From assembly GCA_030770545.1 (NCBI GenBank), contig CM061098.1, forward strand, positions 12,507,001 through 12,571,000: a stretch of DNA of 64,000 nucleotides, read 5' to 3'. The position numbers and the translations under genes were made by a program. The notes beneath the pieces were generated by a model that did no database searches, was not told where the DNA came from, and was given only the letters and a program-made list of their open reading frames with translations. Below, one piece after another: positions 40,455 through 52,387 of this stretch (within the stretch, counting starts at the first letter, position 1; every line of letters begins with the position of its first letter). The DNA is from Macropodus opercularis. Taxonomy: Eukaryota; Chordata; Actinopteri; Anabantiformes; Osphronemidae.

Positions 40455-40696
40455 AGACATTTGACAAAACTTTCTCTTGAAGCACCAACTTTAAAATGAT
40501 GTTCAGACATGAGCCACACAAAAAAAACCAAGAAATAACCCTTTTAACTCTTGAAATGTTGAAATGAACAGCGTTCGATCGGACTCACACCGTGTCTTCC
40601 CTCTCTACTAATCGGTCATACATGGAATCATGGCAGACGTCCCACTGACTGAGGTGTTTCCACGCCGCTGTTCAGCTAAGCTTTTGTTCTACAGCG

Positions 40697-40719
40697 CATT
40701 CGTTCATTCATTCATTCAT
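40697..40719. repeat. Short (TTCA)n tetranucleotide run
   Basis: About five TTCA units, the first interrupted by a G. Confidence 0.85.
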
Positions 40720-41581
40720 AAGTAAGAAGGCGTTTCGCTCCATACGTGGCTCTGTTTATGGTGTGAAGCCACATACTGTAGGAGAACTGTTTGTGTTTCT
40801 CACCAGCGGAGGTAATTACCAGAGCAGGGAGTGATGTGAGCCTTCTTCTCCTCCGCTTCCATATTTAATATGATTTTCGCCACAAAGGGAAATATGTACA
40901 GCGTGTTGGAATGACACAGATTAGTCTGCTGGCTTCTTTGTTTCTTTTGAGGCTTTGTGCCTCAGAAATGTCACATGTGTGCAGCGCTAAAGCAGGATAT
41001 TTCCAAGCGTATGATAGCATCTAATTAAATGAGTCAGTGGGAAGGTCTGCTTTACTGTCCTCAGTGCCACAGTCTATTATTCAGCACTAACAGAGCATTT
41101 TTTTATTCTTTGATAATATCACAAATGATAATGTGTGTTGTTTGTCTGAGCCTACTGAATATTCTCCTGTGGGTTATTTTACTGCCCCACAGCAGGTTTC
41201 TATGCTTCTATACAGGCCACAGTGGAGCCTGTTTGCTGCTAGTTTGACTACGAGTACATGAGGGGAAACGAGACACAGTCGGAATATGCACCGACATCCT
41301 TTCCACGACTCTTTCAGAATTTTCTTTCCAAGTTTTCAACTTCCCCACAGCACTGAAGAAAAATCAATGTGTGCGAGGCATGATGGTGTGAGTTCTAGAC
41401 ACGCTGATCTCCCCACTGCAGAAATGTCTTGTGATGACTCAGGACGGACGCCGCGTGTGAAGATTGCACATCATCGAACAGCCAGAGAGCGAAGGATGCG
41501 AAGGAAACAAGCCAAGGTGAAATCAACACCGCCGCGTGTGAAAGGAGACTCGCGTCCTCGTCCTCCCCGCTCAGGAGATAA

Positions 41582-41615
41582 CAAAAAAAAAAGAGAGAGA
41601 GAAAAGAGAGAGACG
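41582..41615. repeat. Purine-only low-complexity tract
   Basis: An A-run passes into GAGAGAGAGAAAAGAGAGAGA. A second purine-rich stretch follows at about 41740-41825 (GGGAGACGGGAAGGGAGGAG-like). Polypurine tracts can form triplex DNA in general; nothing here shows that this one does. Confidence 0.85.
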
Positions 41616-42416
41616 TGTAAACTATTCTCTGTGCTTTCTCTCCACTCATGTCAATATGAGGCTAAGTGACTGTTCAATATTCTCCACCGACTTCCAAAAT
41701 GATGAGAGAGGGGGGTGATGTAAGAGTTACAACTGCTGCAGTGTATTAGAGAGGGAGTCGGCGCAGGGAGACGGGAAGGGAGGAGCGGAAGGGGAAAGAC
41801 GGATAGAGAGACAAAAAGCAGATGAAAATATTAAGTGGAGGCTTTAGAGGAGAGCGTTTACGCGACTGTTGCGCTTTAATTTACTTTTAATGCACTCCCA
41901 TCTGCAGCCTGATCAATTATTTACACAGTATTTTCTGGTTACACCCAGGTTATGTTATTTAGTGAGGTGAGAATAATGAAACATTAAGTGCCTCTGGTTT
42001 CATTTAAGCTCTTCACTTGGCTTCATTGTGTATTCAGTCTTATCAGACAGGCTCTGCCCACACTGCTTGTATTGGGTATCAGATCACAATCCACAGTCAA
42101 TGGCTTCTTCCGGCTCGTTCTCATGGGAGAACCTCCTACACACTTAAACAGTTTCGCAGCGGTGTGAAGATGTTGCTGGACCGAGGTGACCGTTTTGATG
42201 AAGTGCTGCTCTCGTACAAAACTCATTAACCGAACGTGATGCTGTTGTGTGGGAGGACACGTGGGATGTATTGTAAATTGGCAGCTTTGCGGAAGATAGT
42301 ACCAGGACGGTGTAAAATCTAACACAAGCATCCAGCTTTTTTGTTGTTGTCTTTTTTAAATATAAAACCTGTTTAATTCAGTTTTTATCATGTGTGTCAA
42401 TTAGGATCATTAAAAC

Positions 42417-42430
42417 TATATATATATATA
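42417..42430. repeat. Short (TA)n run
   Basis: Seven TA units in AT-rich flanks. Confidence 0.85.
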
Positions 42431-43391
42431 ACAATAAGACGTTTTACAGTTTGCCACCTCTGGAAGGACGTCTGAGGAGCTGCTGGTTTTATCTAACTGC
42501 TAAAGTAAGATTGAATTACAATGAAACCAGGCTCCAAACAGAAGCAGGTCTGTGGGGAGAAGGGGCACCGAAGACAATGCATCAAAACACCACAATAAAT
42601 GTTGAATGTTTGTTCTCCACCCTAAGAAGTGCAGCTCAGCGGCCAGCACGGGTCAGACTGATTCCTCTATGGGGACCCATAAAGAGATTTGTCAAGTCCC
42701 TGTGTCTCGATGTCAAGTGGGCGTTTAATGGATCCAGCTCGCTCCCTGCCCTGGAGAACTTGTCTTGTCAACCTAACTCGGTGAAACTACAAATATCATA
42801 CGCAGCCAAGAGAGTCCCGCTGATTTGGTGCATAGTTCGAACTGCTCAGCTCTAGTGTTTTTAAACTCACTCAGGGGAGATTTTCATCTATAGAGACTCA
42901 TTGACCCTTCAATGATCTCTGCAGGATTACTTCCTATGTAGATTTATCACCGTTCTGATCAGGATTAGTGTCATATTAGATTAATTAATGGATAATTCAG
43001 CTTTTAAAATGACGTTCAGATGTTTCTGGGGGCTGTGATTTATCAGGCTGCTGGGGCTCGATTCCTGTTGCCTCAGTGTGATGAAAATTCGAGGCAGGTT
43101 CTGCTTCAGCTTGTGCTGTGTCAAGCCGACCTGGAAATTGCTTCATCTACGTGTAGCGTAACAATAGAAGCTGCTGTGCTCTGACGACTGAATGAGACTA
43201 AACAGGGAACGGTTTGACACGAGGAAAAAACTGTGGAGTGGACACTTGAGACCACTCGTACCTCTGGGAAATTACATGCGAGCACAGAGATCTGCAGCAG
43301 GATCACGGCAGTTTAGTAGAAGATGAAGATCTCCATTGTCCTGGTTGTCGTCCAGGGGGAGGAGGTGAAGAGAGGGGACTCCTAAACATCT

Positions 43392-43618
43392 TTATGTGCC
43401 AAATCTAAGCAAATCCCCCCAAGGTATTAGTGAGATACAAGATTTACAGGAATGTAATGGAAATGGGGTCACAGTAACCTTGACCTTTGACCACAAGAAT
43501 CTAATCAGTTTATTTTCAATCCACGGGGATGCTTGTGTTCAATTTGAAAGAAATCCCTCCGGACGCATGCAGAATCCCCGAAAACATTCTGCCTCTGACT
43601 GTAAAAATAGCTTTCGAG
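43392..43618 (+). mobile_element. Decayed copy of a dispersed fish repeat with ERE/DR1-like core
   Basis: The core GGTCACAGTAACCTTGACC at 43467 onward, followed by TTTGACCACAAGAATCTAATC, closely follows a repeat I know to be abundant in teleost, especially percomorph, genomes. That family has the form GTCACAGTGACCTTGACC, then TTTGACCACCAAAATCTAAT, then AATTTGAAGAAATTCCCTC. Two diverged copies of the last module are visible, at 43396-43420 and 43535-43560, so the element has the internally tandem layout of the family. A trailing CCGAAAACATTCTGCCTCTG also matches its usual end. It is non-autonomous and carries no gene; the 78-codon open frame through it is meaningless. The copy is diverged and its ends are approximate. 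Confidence 0.75.
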
Positions 43619-46600
43619 CTACAGAGTTATAATCTTTTTTTTTTTCCACGCTGGGATTACAGATGTTCGAAACGGTAATATGAGATTATGTACACATTTT
43701 AGTTAATACTCTTGGGAAGGTTGCTGCCGCAGTTGCACAAGACAGCAGCTCTCATTCAGCCTGAATGTGAAAAAAAACCCCAGAAAAACATACCATCACC
43801 GGAAAACACGTTTGTCCGTTGCCAATCTTAAAGAAACAACACGAATCATTCCTAATGTTTGAGCCACCTTAATCCTGAAAAGACCATGAATCAAGTTAAG
43901 CTTGTGGAGACCAAATGGACTTTTTCTAACCCTAAAGAAAACAAAGCAGACCACCGAGATGTGTCCGGCCTAAACAAACACCTGTGAGCAAATAAACGGA
44001 ACAGATTTCTATTAAAGGTCAAGCGCTTAAATCTGAAAACATGACCAAGCTGTAATCCAACAAGCCTTGCAACAGCATCAACAGTCATGTTCCAAACAAA
44101 TAGAAATGTCAGCGCTGGACACAAAGCCGTCTCCACAGGAGGCGCTTCTCATCCCAACGTTGTGCAGGTGAAGTGTTTACATGGCAGCCGTCAGGGATGA
44201 GAGCAGGGGAGCGTGGGTGCGGTAAAAAAAACAAAAAAAACTAATGACTGGGAACGACGCGCGTCAAGCGAGGCAGAGACGGAGAGAAGAAGAGTGAGGG
44301 GAGGGAAGCCCTGGATGCATGTATGTGTGTATAATCCTGGACATATTAAACTCCAGAGTGTGCTGCTGGATTTTATGTTAATAATGTGAACCAGCCCATG
44401 GCAGGCAGACAGGTTGTGGATGCTCCTCTCATTAAATGAGGTCATTTACTGAACCAGCAGGACTTAACGCAACCTGAGATGAGGCCAGGCCGCTCTTACG
44501 AGGGCCCTTTCTCACAGAACACATTTGATTACACTTTGTAGCTCTCGCTGCAGAACTGCCCCTTTTTTTTTATGGACTTTCACAAAACAGTGAAGGCATC
44601 CCATTTTCATTTACAGTACGCGGCCACCACATCAAAAATGATGCGTCTTGACTCGATTTACGACTCCTTATTCTATCAGCGGCCCTGGCTCCGTGCTGCT
44701 CAGTAAAAATACATTTGCGGAGCATGTTTTCCTCATGGTGTTCCTCTAACTGTCCATAAGGACAGATGCCCACAGCCACTGAGTGTGTCCTGGTTCACTG
44801 AGTCCTTCACTTCATCATAATCTTTGTCTCATCAAATCACATCAGAGTTATTTCCCCCATGATGTAGCAATTTGTCATTGTAGTTTCAGTTCAGTGCATT
44901 GTAAATGCCCTAAATCCACCTTATGTTTACTTTCTTATTGCAACATGATAAGATTGAAAAACATAAAACAGCTCAGAATTGCACTTTTGAAATAATTATG
45001 ACTAAGATTGTGACAACAAATAATTCTATTTTTTTGCGCCACCCGTGTAAACAAACGGGGAGAGCTGTAAACGGTTGCTAACGTATTACCGTGGATCTGT
45101 ATTCTGTGCAAACATCGTCTTTGAACCTGAACAAGCAGCGGAAGAACAACACTGTACCTTAAACTGTGCGCTCGCAGGAGTCGTTAAGCGTCTTAAGCAT
45201 AAACCAGTGTGTTGTTTATGAGTTTACTTTGATCTGTGGCAGTGTCACAGACTCGCACACTCGCGCATATCTGCAAAAAAAGAAATAATAATATAAAAAT
45301 ACCAGCCGCAAAATACTCTGTGAACCCTAAGACTTTGAAGTAGGTGTATAAAAACAATGCAGCCCCACATCAGCGCAGCCTTGTGGGGTCTTAAATATTA
45401 AAGACTGTTTACTCCTTTAAGGAGCTTTCAGAAATGGTACCATTTATCACAAAGCTTTACCCGATGCAAAACTTTATGAAAGGAATAACAGCACAATCTC
45501 AGTAAAATTCTCTGACCAATTAAGTCTCCCTGAAATGCAGCAATTCACTTCATCATTTGTCAGATTTGACTTTATTTTGTGAATAGTTTTCTGAAATGCT
45601 CTTGTGTCACAGAGGACATTTCTGTCGTTCCTGGTTTTTGCCAGGAACGACATTTAATGAGACAGAGATACTGTAACACGAGGTCTTAGTGAAGGATTTA
45701 CATGCATAGGTTCATGAAAAAACAGCAGCAGCCAGAATAGGTTTATGTGAAGTCAAGACAAGATGGTTGAATATTGTGGATACAAACCTTGTGATTTTAT
45801 CTTTGTTCATTCTCTCTCACATAGTCGTTGCCCCCCCACCCCGTGAGCTGTTACTGCCAGCTCCAGTGTTATTTTGCATGGGATCTGCGTACCCACAATT
45901 CATTGGGGTGCCAGGTGCCGCCTTTGCACGCCTACAAAGTAAAGTCCCCGGCTTTATTGCTGCTCCTTGCGTCATCAGGTGTCGTCTTCTGTCAGCGGAG
46001 CTTGGAGAGCTGTCTCTTCCTCTCAGTAGCGAGGGGTAGAAAATATTTTGGAAAATAAACTCACGTAGCTCTTAGAGGCACCGCTACAGTTGCTTCTCGG
46101 TCGCCGCGTCACCACTACATCACAGAGCGGTGCACATTCCTCACTTATTTAATTTATAGACACTTTGGATGCATCCAGTGGCCTGAGGCCATTTTTCACT
46201 TATGCAGTTCTGTCCACACAGATGCACATTTTGTGTTTGACTGCTTTACCTCAGCTTTACTCATTGTGTTAAAAAAGTATTTTTTGTCAAACACGTAGTA
46301 GTGCAGCCAAGGAGAGTGATTGAATTCATTTATTTTGTCTGAAGTAGGCTTTCTTTGCAATTCTCTGGCTGTGTATAGCTTCATTCAGCAAAACATTATC
46401 TCTCAAGAGCATTTTCCTGCTCTGCTGGCCAACAAGTACTGCATCACTTAAATACTCAGAAACCAAATCTAATGCACTAAACCTTTATAGAGTTTCACCG
46501 GAAATAATTGGATATAAAAATTAGCCCATATGGTTGTGACAAATCCATTTTTTGGGTGTCCCGCTTTATTGCAAAACAACATTAGCACAGGACTGCAGTG

Positions 46601-49164
46601 TTTTAGTAATTCAGAGTAATTGAACACAAGGCAGAAAAACAAGTTTCACTGTTCCCACATGGTCAGTACAAGAAAGTTGTAAACATTAGTGATGCTACAA
46701 GAAACTGCAGAATCACAAAAGTCAGCAAGAACAGCAAACTATTAAAAGTTTCTACTCCAGAGCCGAGGCCGGTGTGGTTGCGTGAGGGTCTGTGAGGCCT
46801 CCGTTAAGGGGCCGTTCATGCAAAGGGGGCATCTTTGGAAGAGAGTTTTAATCTTCAAATATGGTTTTTGTCACTCAGGTATTATGTAAAGTACAGAAAA
46901 CCACAGTTTCTCTCAAAATAACACAGTACATGGAGGAACGAGCCTTCGGATGGTGTGCTGTGGTTGACAATCATGGTTTATGAATGCACCACTTTGGGAG
47001 CACATCTGACAAGCAAAAAGCCCTGAGACACGGGACCCATAGAGGCAACGAAGGAAATAACTTCACACCGTACAATATAATGCCGCAAAGTTCCACCAAA
47101 ACCCCCCTAAGACACTGGCGAGGCAGTAAACAGCCATGAAAAGAGGCCTTTTAGTGAATATGTGCATCTGCGGCCACTTCCAAGTACCAGAGACCCAAAC
47201 GTTTGTCAAATCATTTCGCCTTTGCTTTTTAGCACTTCACTATAAAATTTCCCAAACATCTGTGATAGATTTGCTCTGTGGCTCGAATGAGTGCAATTTA
47301 TTTGGAGCTCTGTTATTTTCTCTTTGCTCTGCCTGTGTGATTTATTCGTGAATCTGCGTCGGTTTGTTACCTAAAGGAAAAGTAACGCTGGAAAGATAAA
47401 AGCTGTTCTTCAATGTCACTGTGTCGGAGATCAGCCCTGTTTCGTTTTCTGTCTCTTCCGGTACCAGCACTCCTCGGACACAATACGGAAATAATATTAA
47501 ATATCATTCACATGAGCTCTTTGTTTGACATTCTGAACATTTCTATTATTCGACGGTGTGAATACTGTACTTCTGCCCAGATCCAGGAGGAGTAAGCCAC
47601 TGGTTGATTGGCCACTTAAAACTCACATATAAATGCGAGTTTTAATCGTTACCTGATTTCATCCATCTGTGACAACAAAAGGTGGGGGTTCGTAAATCGC
47701 CTGTACTACTGGAGCTTAAAGTAGCCACAAGCCTCGAATCCGACAGGTGGGGTGATAGAAATGTGACACTTGAAAGGGTTAGCGCTGGATTGGGTTGGAT
47801 AGAAATTTTGTTAAGAGTCCAGATTAAATTGCCTGTCAGTCCGGATTTGGACCAGAGTCCGCTCTACTGAGTACGCAGGGTCTATGGAGTCCACTGCTGG
47901 TGGAGAAATTGCTATGATGGATTTCAGCTGTGTGATTATTGAACTCTGGCTCTAGTATTTAGTTCTGCCCTTATAGGAAAGGTCTCACGCAGAATAACGC
48001 AGCAGGATATTTTTCGCCTGGGAATCTTCATCTGCCGTGTGTTGGGCTGCTGCTAATGGATTCATTCGATCCACAAGGATAATAAATAAAATAATAAAAC
48101 AGCTCCTGTCCCCACATATGGTCTGGGATAAGACTGGAACATTTCGGGTTTTATAAAACTTTTTTTCCCTTTAATGCAGTAGAAAACGTTTAATGTAAGT
48201 AGACTGTTCACTTATAAGAAGTACAGGAGGAAATTGGGCTTTGTCCCCTGAGTACTGTTCGAATCTACTAACTCCCTTTGTCAAGTGATTTAGAAACGCT
48301 AAGAGTAAACTGCATTGGAACAGTGAGATCTAATTTAATTAACACTTACAATGTTTTCACTCCTGCACCATAATATGCCAACTGTCTGCCCTTTCAGTAC
48401 TTTTTAGTTAGTACTAACTGTGTACTTTCTATGTGATGCTGTTCATTACGTTGCTTCCACTTTCCCTGGTCGAATACGCTGAACCACGGGCAGCTCAAAG
48501 ACCACTGCAGCCGCTGCAGAGGTCTTGAATGGGTGAATCTAAATAATGAATGCTTGACTTCAGTTGTCTCTATATCATACATGAGAAAGCTTTTATGCAG
48601 TCGGGAACTAAGTCTGAAAAATCAATGTAGCATAACCTGAGGTCACTCACTTTTTATTGTACCGGTGTAATACACAAGCCCTTGAACAAATAGCAGACGG
48701 GAGTGATGCTGTTGTAGAAAGGTGCAGTATAGAAAATAACAAGCCGGCCTGAGTTCATTGAACGAGTCGGGAAAGCGAGTGTTTGTGGCTCTTTTTTTTA
48801 ATGTTACGTCCATATGAAGAGCTTCACAAAATCAACAGAACACAAAATAAAGGTTGACAAAGAGCTTTTCTTCAACCTAGAGTAAAGTAGGTTGCTACTA
48901 TACTGTACATCCAGGTCACGATAATGTCAAGGAAGCTGTTTTCATAGATCCAGGAAGTGGATTCATCTTAGGAATTAGAAAGAATTCAATAGAATGTCAC
49001 AAGACTGAGCCAAGCTACTTAATAAGACTCTTATTAAGGAAGACTTCTCGTTTTTTTCTTCAATACTTTCTGTTAAACGTTTCCTAATCCCCCAATCTTC
49101 TGTTGAGTTGAGGTAATCTTTCCAGGTCTGATGTTTATTATTGCTCAGTTCAGTCACTGTCGTG
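43619..49164. other. Non-coding stretch, no gene seen
   Basis: A T-run at 43635-43645, then unique sequence. No frame exceeds 90 codons. A perfect 12-bp hairpin at 45623-45652 is the one structural feature that stands out and is listed separately. Confidence 0.55.
45623..45652. other. Perfect 12-bp inverted repeat (hairpin)
   Basis: TGTCGTTCCTGG at 45623-45634 and CCAGGAACGACA at 45641-45652 are exact reverse complements around the 6-base loop TTTTTG. The stem is GC-balanced, not a simple repeat, and sits in AT-rich DNA. A perfect 12-bp stem with so short a loop is unlikely by chance in 64 kb. It is too short for a microRNA precursor. It may be the remnant of a transposon end pair, a cruciform-type site or a local inverted duplication; none of these can be chosen from sequence alone. 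Confidence 0.85.
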
Positions 49165-49184
49165 TTTTTTTTTTTTTTTTTTTT
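49165..49184. repeat. Poly-T tract (20)
   Basis: Twenty consecutive T, with a second T-rich run (CTTTTTTTTTTG) at 49220-49231. No retroposon body is recognisable. Confidence 0.92.
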
Positions 49185-49648
49185 CGATTTTCTCATTTAA
49201 AACTTACTGTCATGTTTTTCTTTTTTTTTTGTTTCGTCGCCTGCTATTCTGCCTCTACAAAAGCTAATTGTATGAAATTGTCTGCTGTCGGCCTCAAGCC
49301 ATTGCTAGTCCATTGTAAGCAGTTTCTTTTTCAATCAAAATGACAACTTTTCATACTCGATTGTGTAAGAGCGGTAATTTATCACATGATTACATCTTAC
49401 TTGTCACTGGCCTTTTCCTATTACAACAGTTACCCAGGCTTAACTATTGATTATCTTGGCTTTGTTGGCTTTTTTGTACCAATTAATCGCTCGGTGCTGT
49501 GGCTGACATTTCTCACTGATTCAAGTATAGATTCACTACAGTATGTTACTTAATGAATTTGTTAACATACTGCAATGGTTGGAGCCCAAGTAGATAAAGT
49601 TGATGAAATTAATTGGTACACGACATTTATTCAGCAACCGTGTGAGGT

Positions 49649-49676
49649 GTATATACATTATACATATATATATAGA
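49649..49676. repeat. AT-rich dinucleotide patch
   Basis: Interrupted TA/AT alternation followed by GAAGAAGAAG. Confidence 0.8.
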
Positions 49677-52359
49677 AGAAGAAGACATTTCCGTTAGCAT
49701 TTAACCCAATTACTGAAGCTGAAATCTTGACATGACATGATACAGTTTGTAACCAGTAATTAATAAATTTTTAACAGTAATTGTGGAAAAATATCTGAGA
49801 CAAGAAATGTGACAAAATATCTTAATTGAGACGCTGCAGTTTTTATTGTTGATAATTATGTATTTTATTATTATCATCAACTGATCAGTTCATCAACTAT
49901 TTAATAGTGTCTAAAATATAATTAACACAATACCAATTTTCACATGGCTGCAGTTCAAATAGCAATGGCACAGAAATTCGTACAATTCTGACAGCAGTTG
50001 TAATATCTTACGAGTTAGCATGTTCTGTTTTTTCTTATTTTAATCCGATGCCATTTATCATTTTTTGCAACAGAACAACGATTCGCTGTAATATTCCTTC
50101 TCATAAGAATATGCACTTGTTTTAAACATTGCTTTTGGGGGCGATGATTTTGAGATAATTCATTTCTAAATCCAATCAAATGCCTCATTAGTAGGAAGTA
50201 AACAAAGGCATCGCCCATTATTAAAGTATTAAATCTTAGGTTTGCTGTCAAATTCACATCTGATCGTTTGAGTCACTGCGGCAGAAGATGACATGTGATG
50301 TAGCAGATTGAAAATGTCACGTGGCCCAGCAACTAAATAACATGCAAATTGAAAGGCAGCAGTGAGTTGCACTCTGAGGAGTTATTTGCCCTGTGAGAGT
50401 GCCACTGGCAGCCAGTGTGCTAGCACACGCAACCACTGAGGGAGCATGAAACCATTTGGCCTTCTGCCTCCTATTCCAAACATCCAGACCCTCTGTTCTG
50501 CTCTTTTCTGTGAGGGTGCTTAGCGTCCACTTTGAAATAATGAACTTGAATTTTCTTTGTGCTCTCTGACTACATGAATGCTTCAATTTGGCAATTGCGT
50601 TTCCCACTGTTCCCTCGAGTGCCAGTGTTTTGCAAACACATCTCATGTCGAACACAAAATATGATTCTAAATCACGCTCCGGTTCAACCTCAGAAATATC
50701 ATCTGAGGCTTAACATGAAATTAAAGTGACTATAAAACCCTTTTATAACGGACTTGATGTCGGGTTTCTTTTCAAATTGGCCTAATTAACCTTTCCTAAG
50801 GTGACAGCGAAGACAGAATTCAACAGCAGCACATAAAAGCCACTCACACAAGTCAATAAACTGATATAAGTATTACTTAACACACTGCAGGAACCTGCTC
50901 ATCTTAACAGTAACTGCATCAGCACCCCCAATGAATTCACCTATTTTCAGGTTCAAAGGTCAGTTGAGGTTAATAGAGAGCACAGTCATCAGCTCATGCA
51001 GCGACGTTAATTGTTGTGCTTTTATTTTCCCTATCATTCTCTCCATTTGACAATCTAGCAGACATCTTAATTACTTTAGTGACATGTCACTGTACGGCTG
51101 TGCCATATATACACGCATGTGTACATCAACACTTCACCAACCATGTCATTAAACGGTGAAGGCATAGACAGACCTGTGGCTAAGATCAAGATGCAGTTAT
51201 TGAAGATGAATGTAGTGTAGACGTTATATTAACTAAGGACAGAACAAGTTCTATTTGCAGATTTTTAGGATTATAATATAAAACCATGTCCCTCATCTTC
51301 ACTGAGTAATTATATAGGACATCCTACAAGGAGTACAAAGTGTAATTTCATGGTTAAAACCTAACAGTGGTACAATGACCAAGGTGTGAGAGGACTTGTT
51401 TGTACTCATTTGTTCAGTAAAATGGAAGCTAATAATAAATTGCAGGGAACAAGCATTTCTTTTCAACAGAATGAGCAAGTCACCGAGGCATGAAATCATA
51501 ATGAAAGTGTGGCATATGGGGGAGATGGCGGGCGACCTCGGAGTCCTCCCTCCTCCGAAGCTCTAACCCTCTAAAGTCAAATCACACCAATCAGAGTGCA
51601 ATCAATAGACAATCATAATGTTTTGTTTGAAGGTGATCGTACAGAGGACTCTGCTCCCTGATTTCCTTCGGTGAGAACAGGAGCTCACTCCCAGTCCGCG
51701 AGGAAGCCAATCGCATATCAGCTCTCCTAACGTGTGTTAACAGTGAGGAATATGGAAGAGACAAATTAGTGTATATGAGTTTTACACAAAACACTCCCTT
51801 TTAAGTGCTTCTGGTTACTGACGCCTATTCAAGAGGATTAGACTCAATACTCACAACGTTTTAACTGAGTAGGTGTTGCATGCACATACTGAATCTAGAT
51901 GGAATGATTCTAGAGGCGTTTGACACGTAATGACACTTAAATCAGAGCTCGAGGTCATTTCAACAGCAGCGCATTCAGACAGCAGCGTTTTACGTAACAC
52001 TTAACCTGGGACCACGTGTGCAAAGGTCAAGTTGTCATAGAAACGCAAATGGCAAATAATCACAAGGAGAGGAAGAAGATGAACAAGTGTTTCCTTCACC
52101 TTCAATAGGATGACAAATGATTTTATGGGTTTTACTGAACCTGGGCAGTAATAAGATAACACGTATTGTATAAGCAGATTTGGTGAAGAACAGTGCTGCA
52201 GCGAAACGTCAAATCAGCATCCTCACATATGCATGACTTCAATGTGCTTCTGAGCTCAGTGCAAACCATCCTACTAGTGCCAGGCTTGTCTTACAGTAGC
52301 TTCCCTTCGGGTACAGTTGCTCTCAGAACGCGTTTCTTCGGAAAGTGTGTTTCATTGCC

Positions 52360-52387
52360 GTCTCCGACAACCCGAGTTGTTGGACAC
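52360..52387. other. Imperfect hairpin, 12-base arms
   Basis: GTCTCCGACAAC pairs with GTTGTTGGACAC around CCGA, with one G-T wobble and one mismatch. It lies in a stretch open on both strands. No role is assigned. Confidence 0.45.

Larger units (their letters stand above)
36001..43391. other. Non-coding stretch, no gene seen
   Basis: Unique AT-rich DNA with small repeats at 40438 (AAC), 40697 (TTCA), 41582 (purine) and 42417 (TA). Open frames of up to 153 codons (42394-42855, plus) have no recognisable domain. Octamer motifs occur at 39248-39255 and, just left of this block, 35363-35370. Confidence 0.5.

Noticed and set aside
42394..42855. 153-codon open frame, plus strand
   Set aside because: Starts in a TA repeat, no domain recognised, length compatible with chance.
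47680..47880. AGTCCGGATTTGGACC-type words resembling ends of dispersed fish repeats
   Set aside because: The match is short and I could not extend it on either side.
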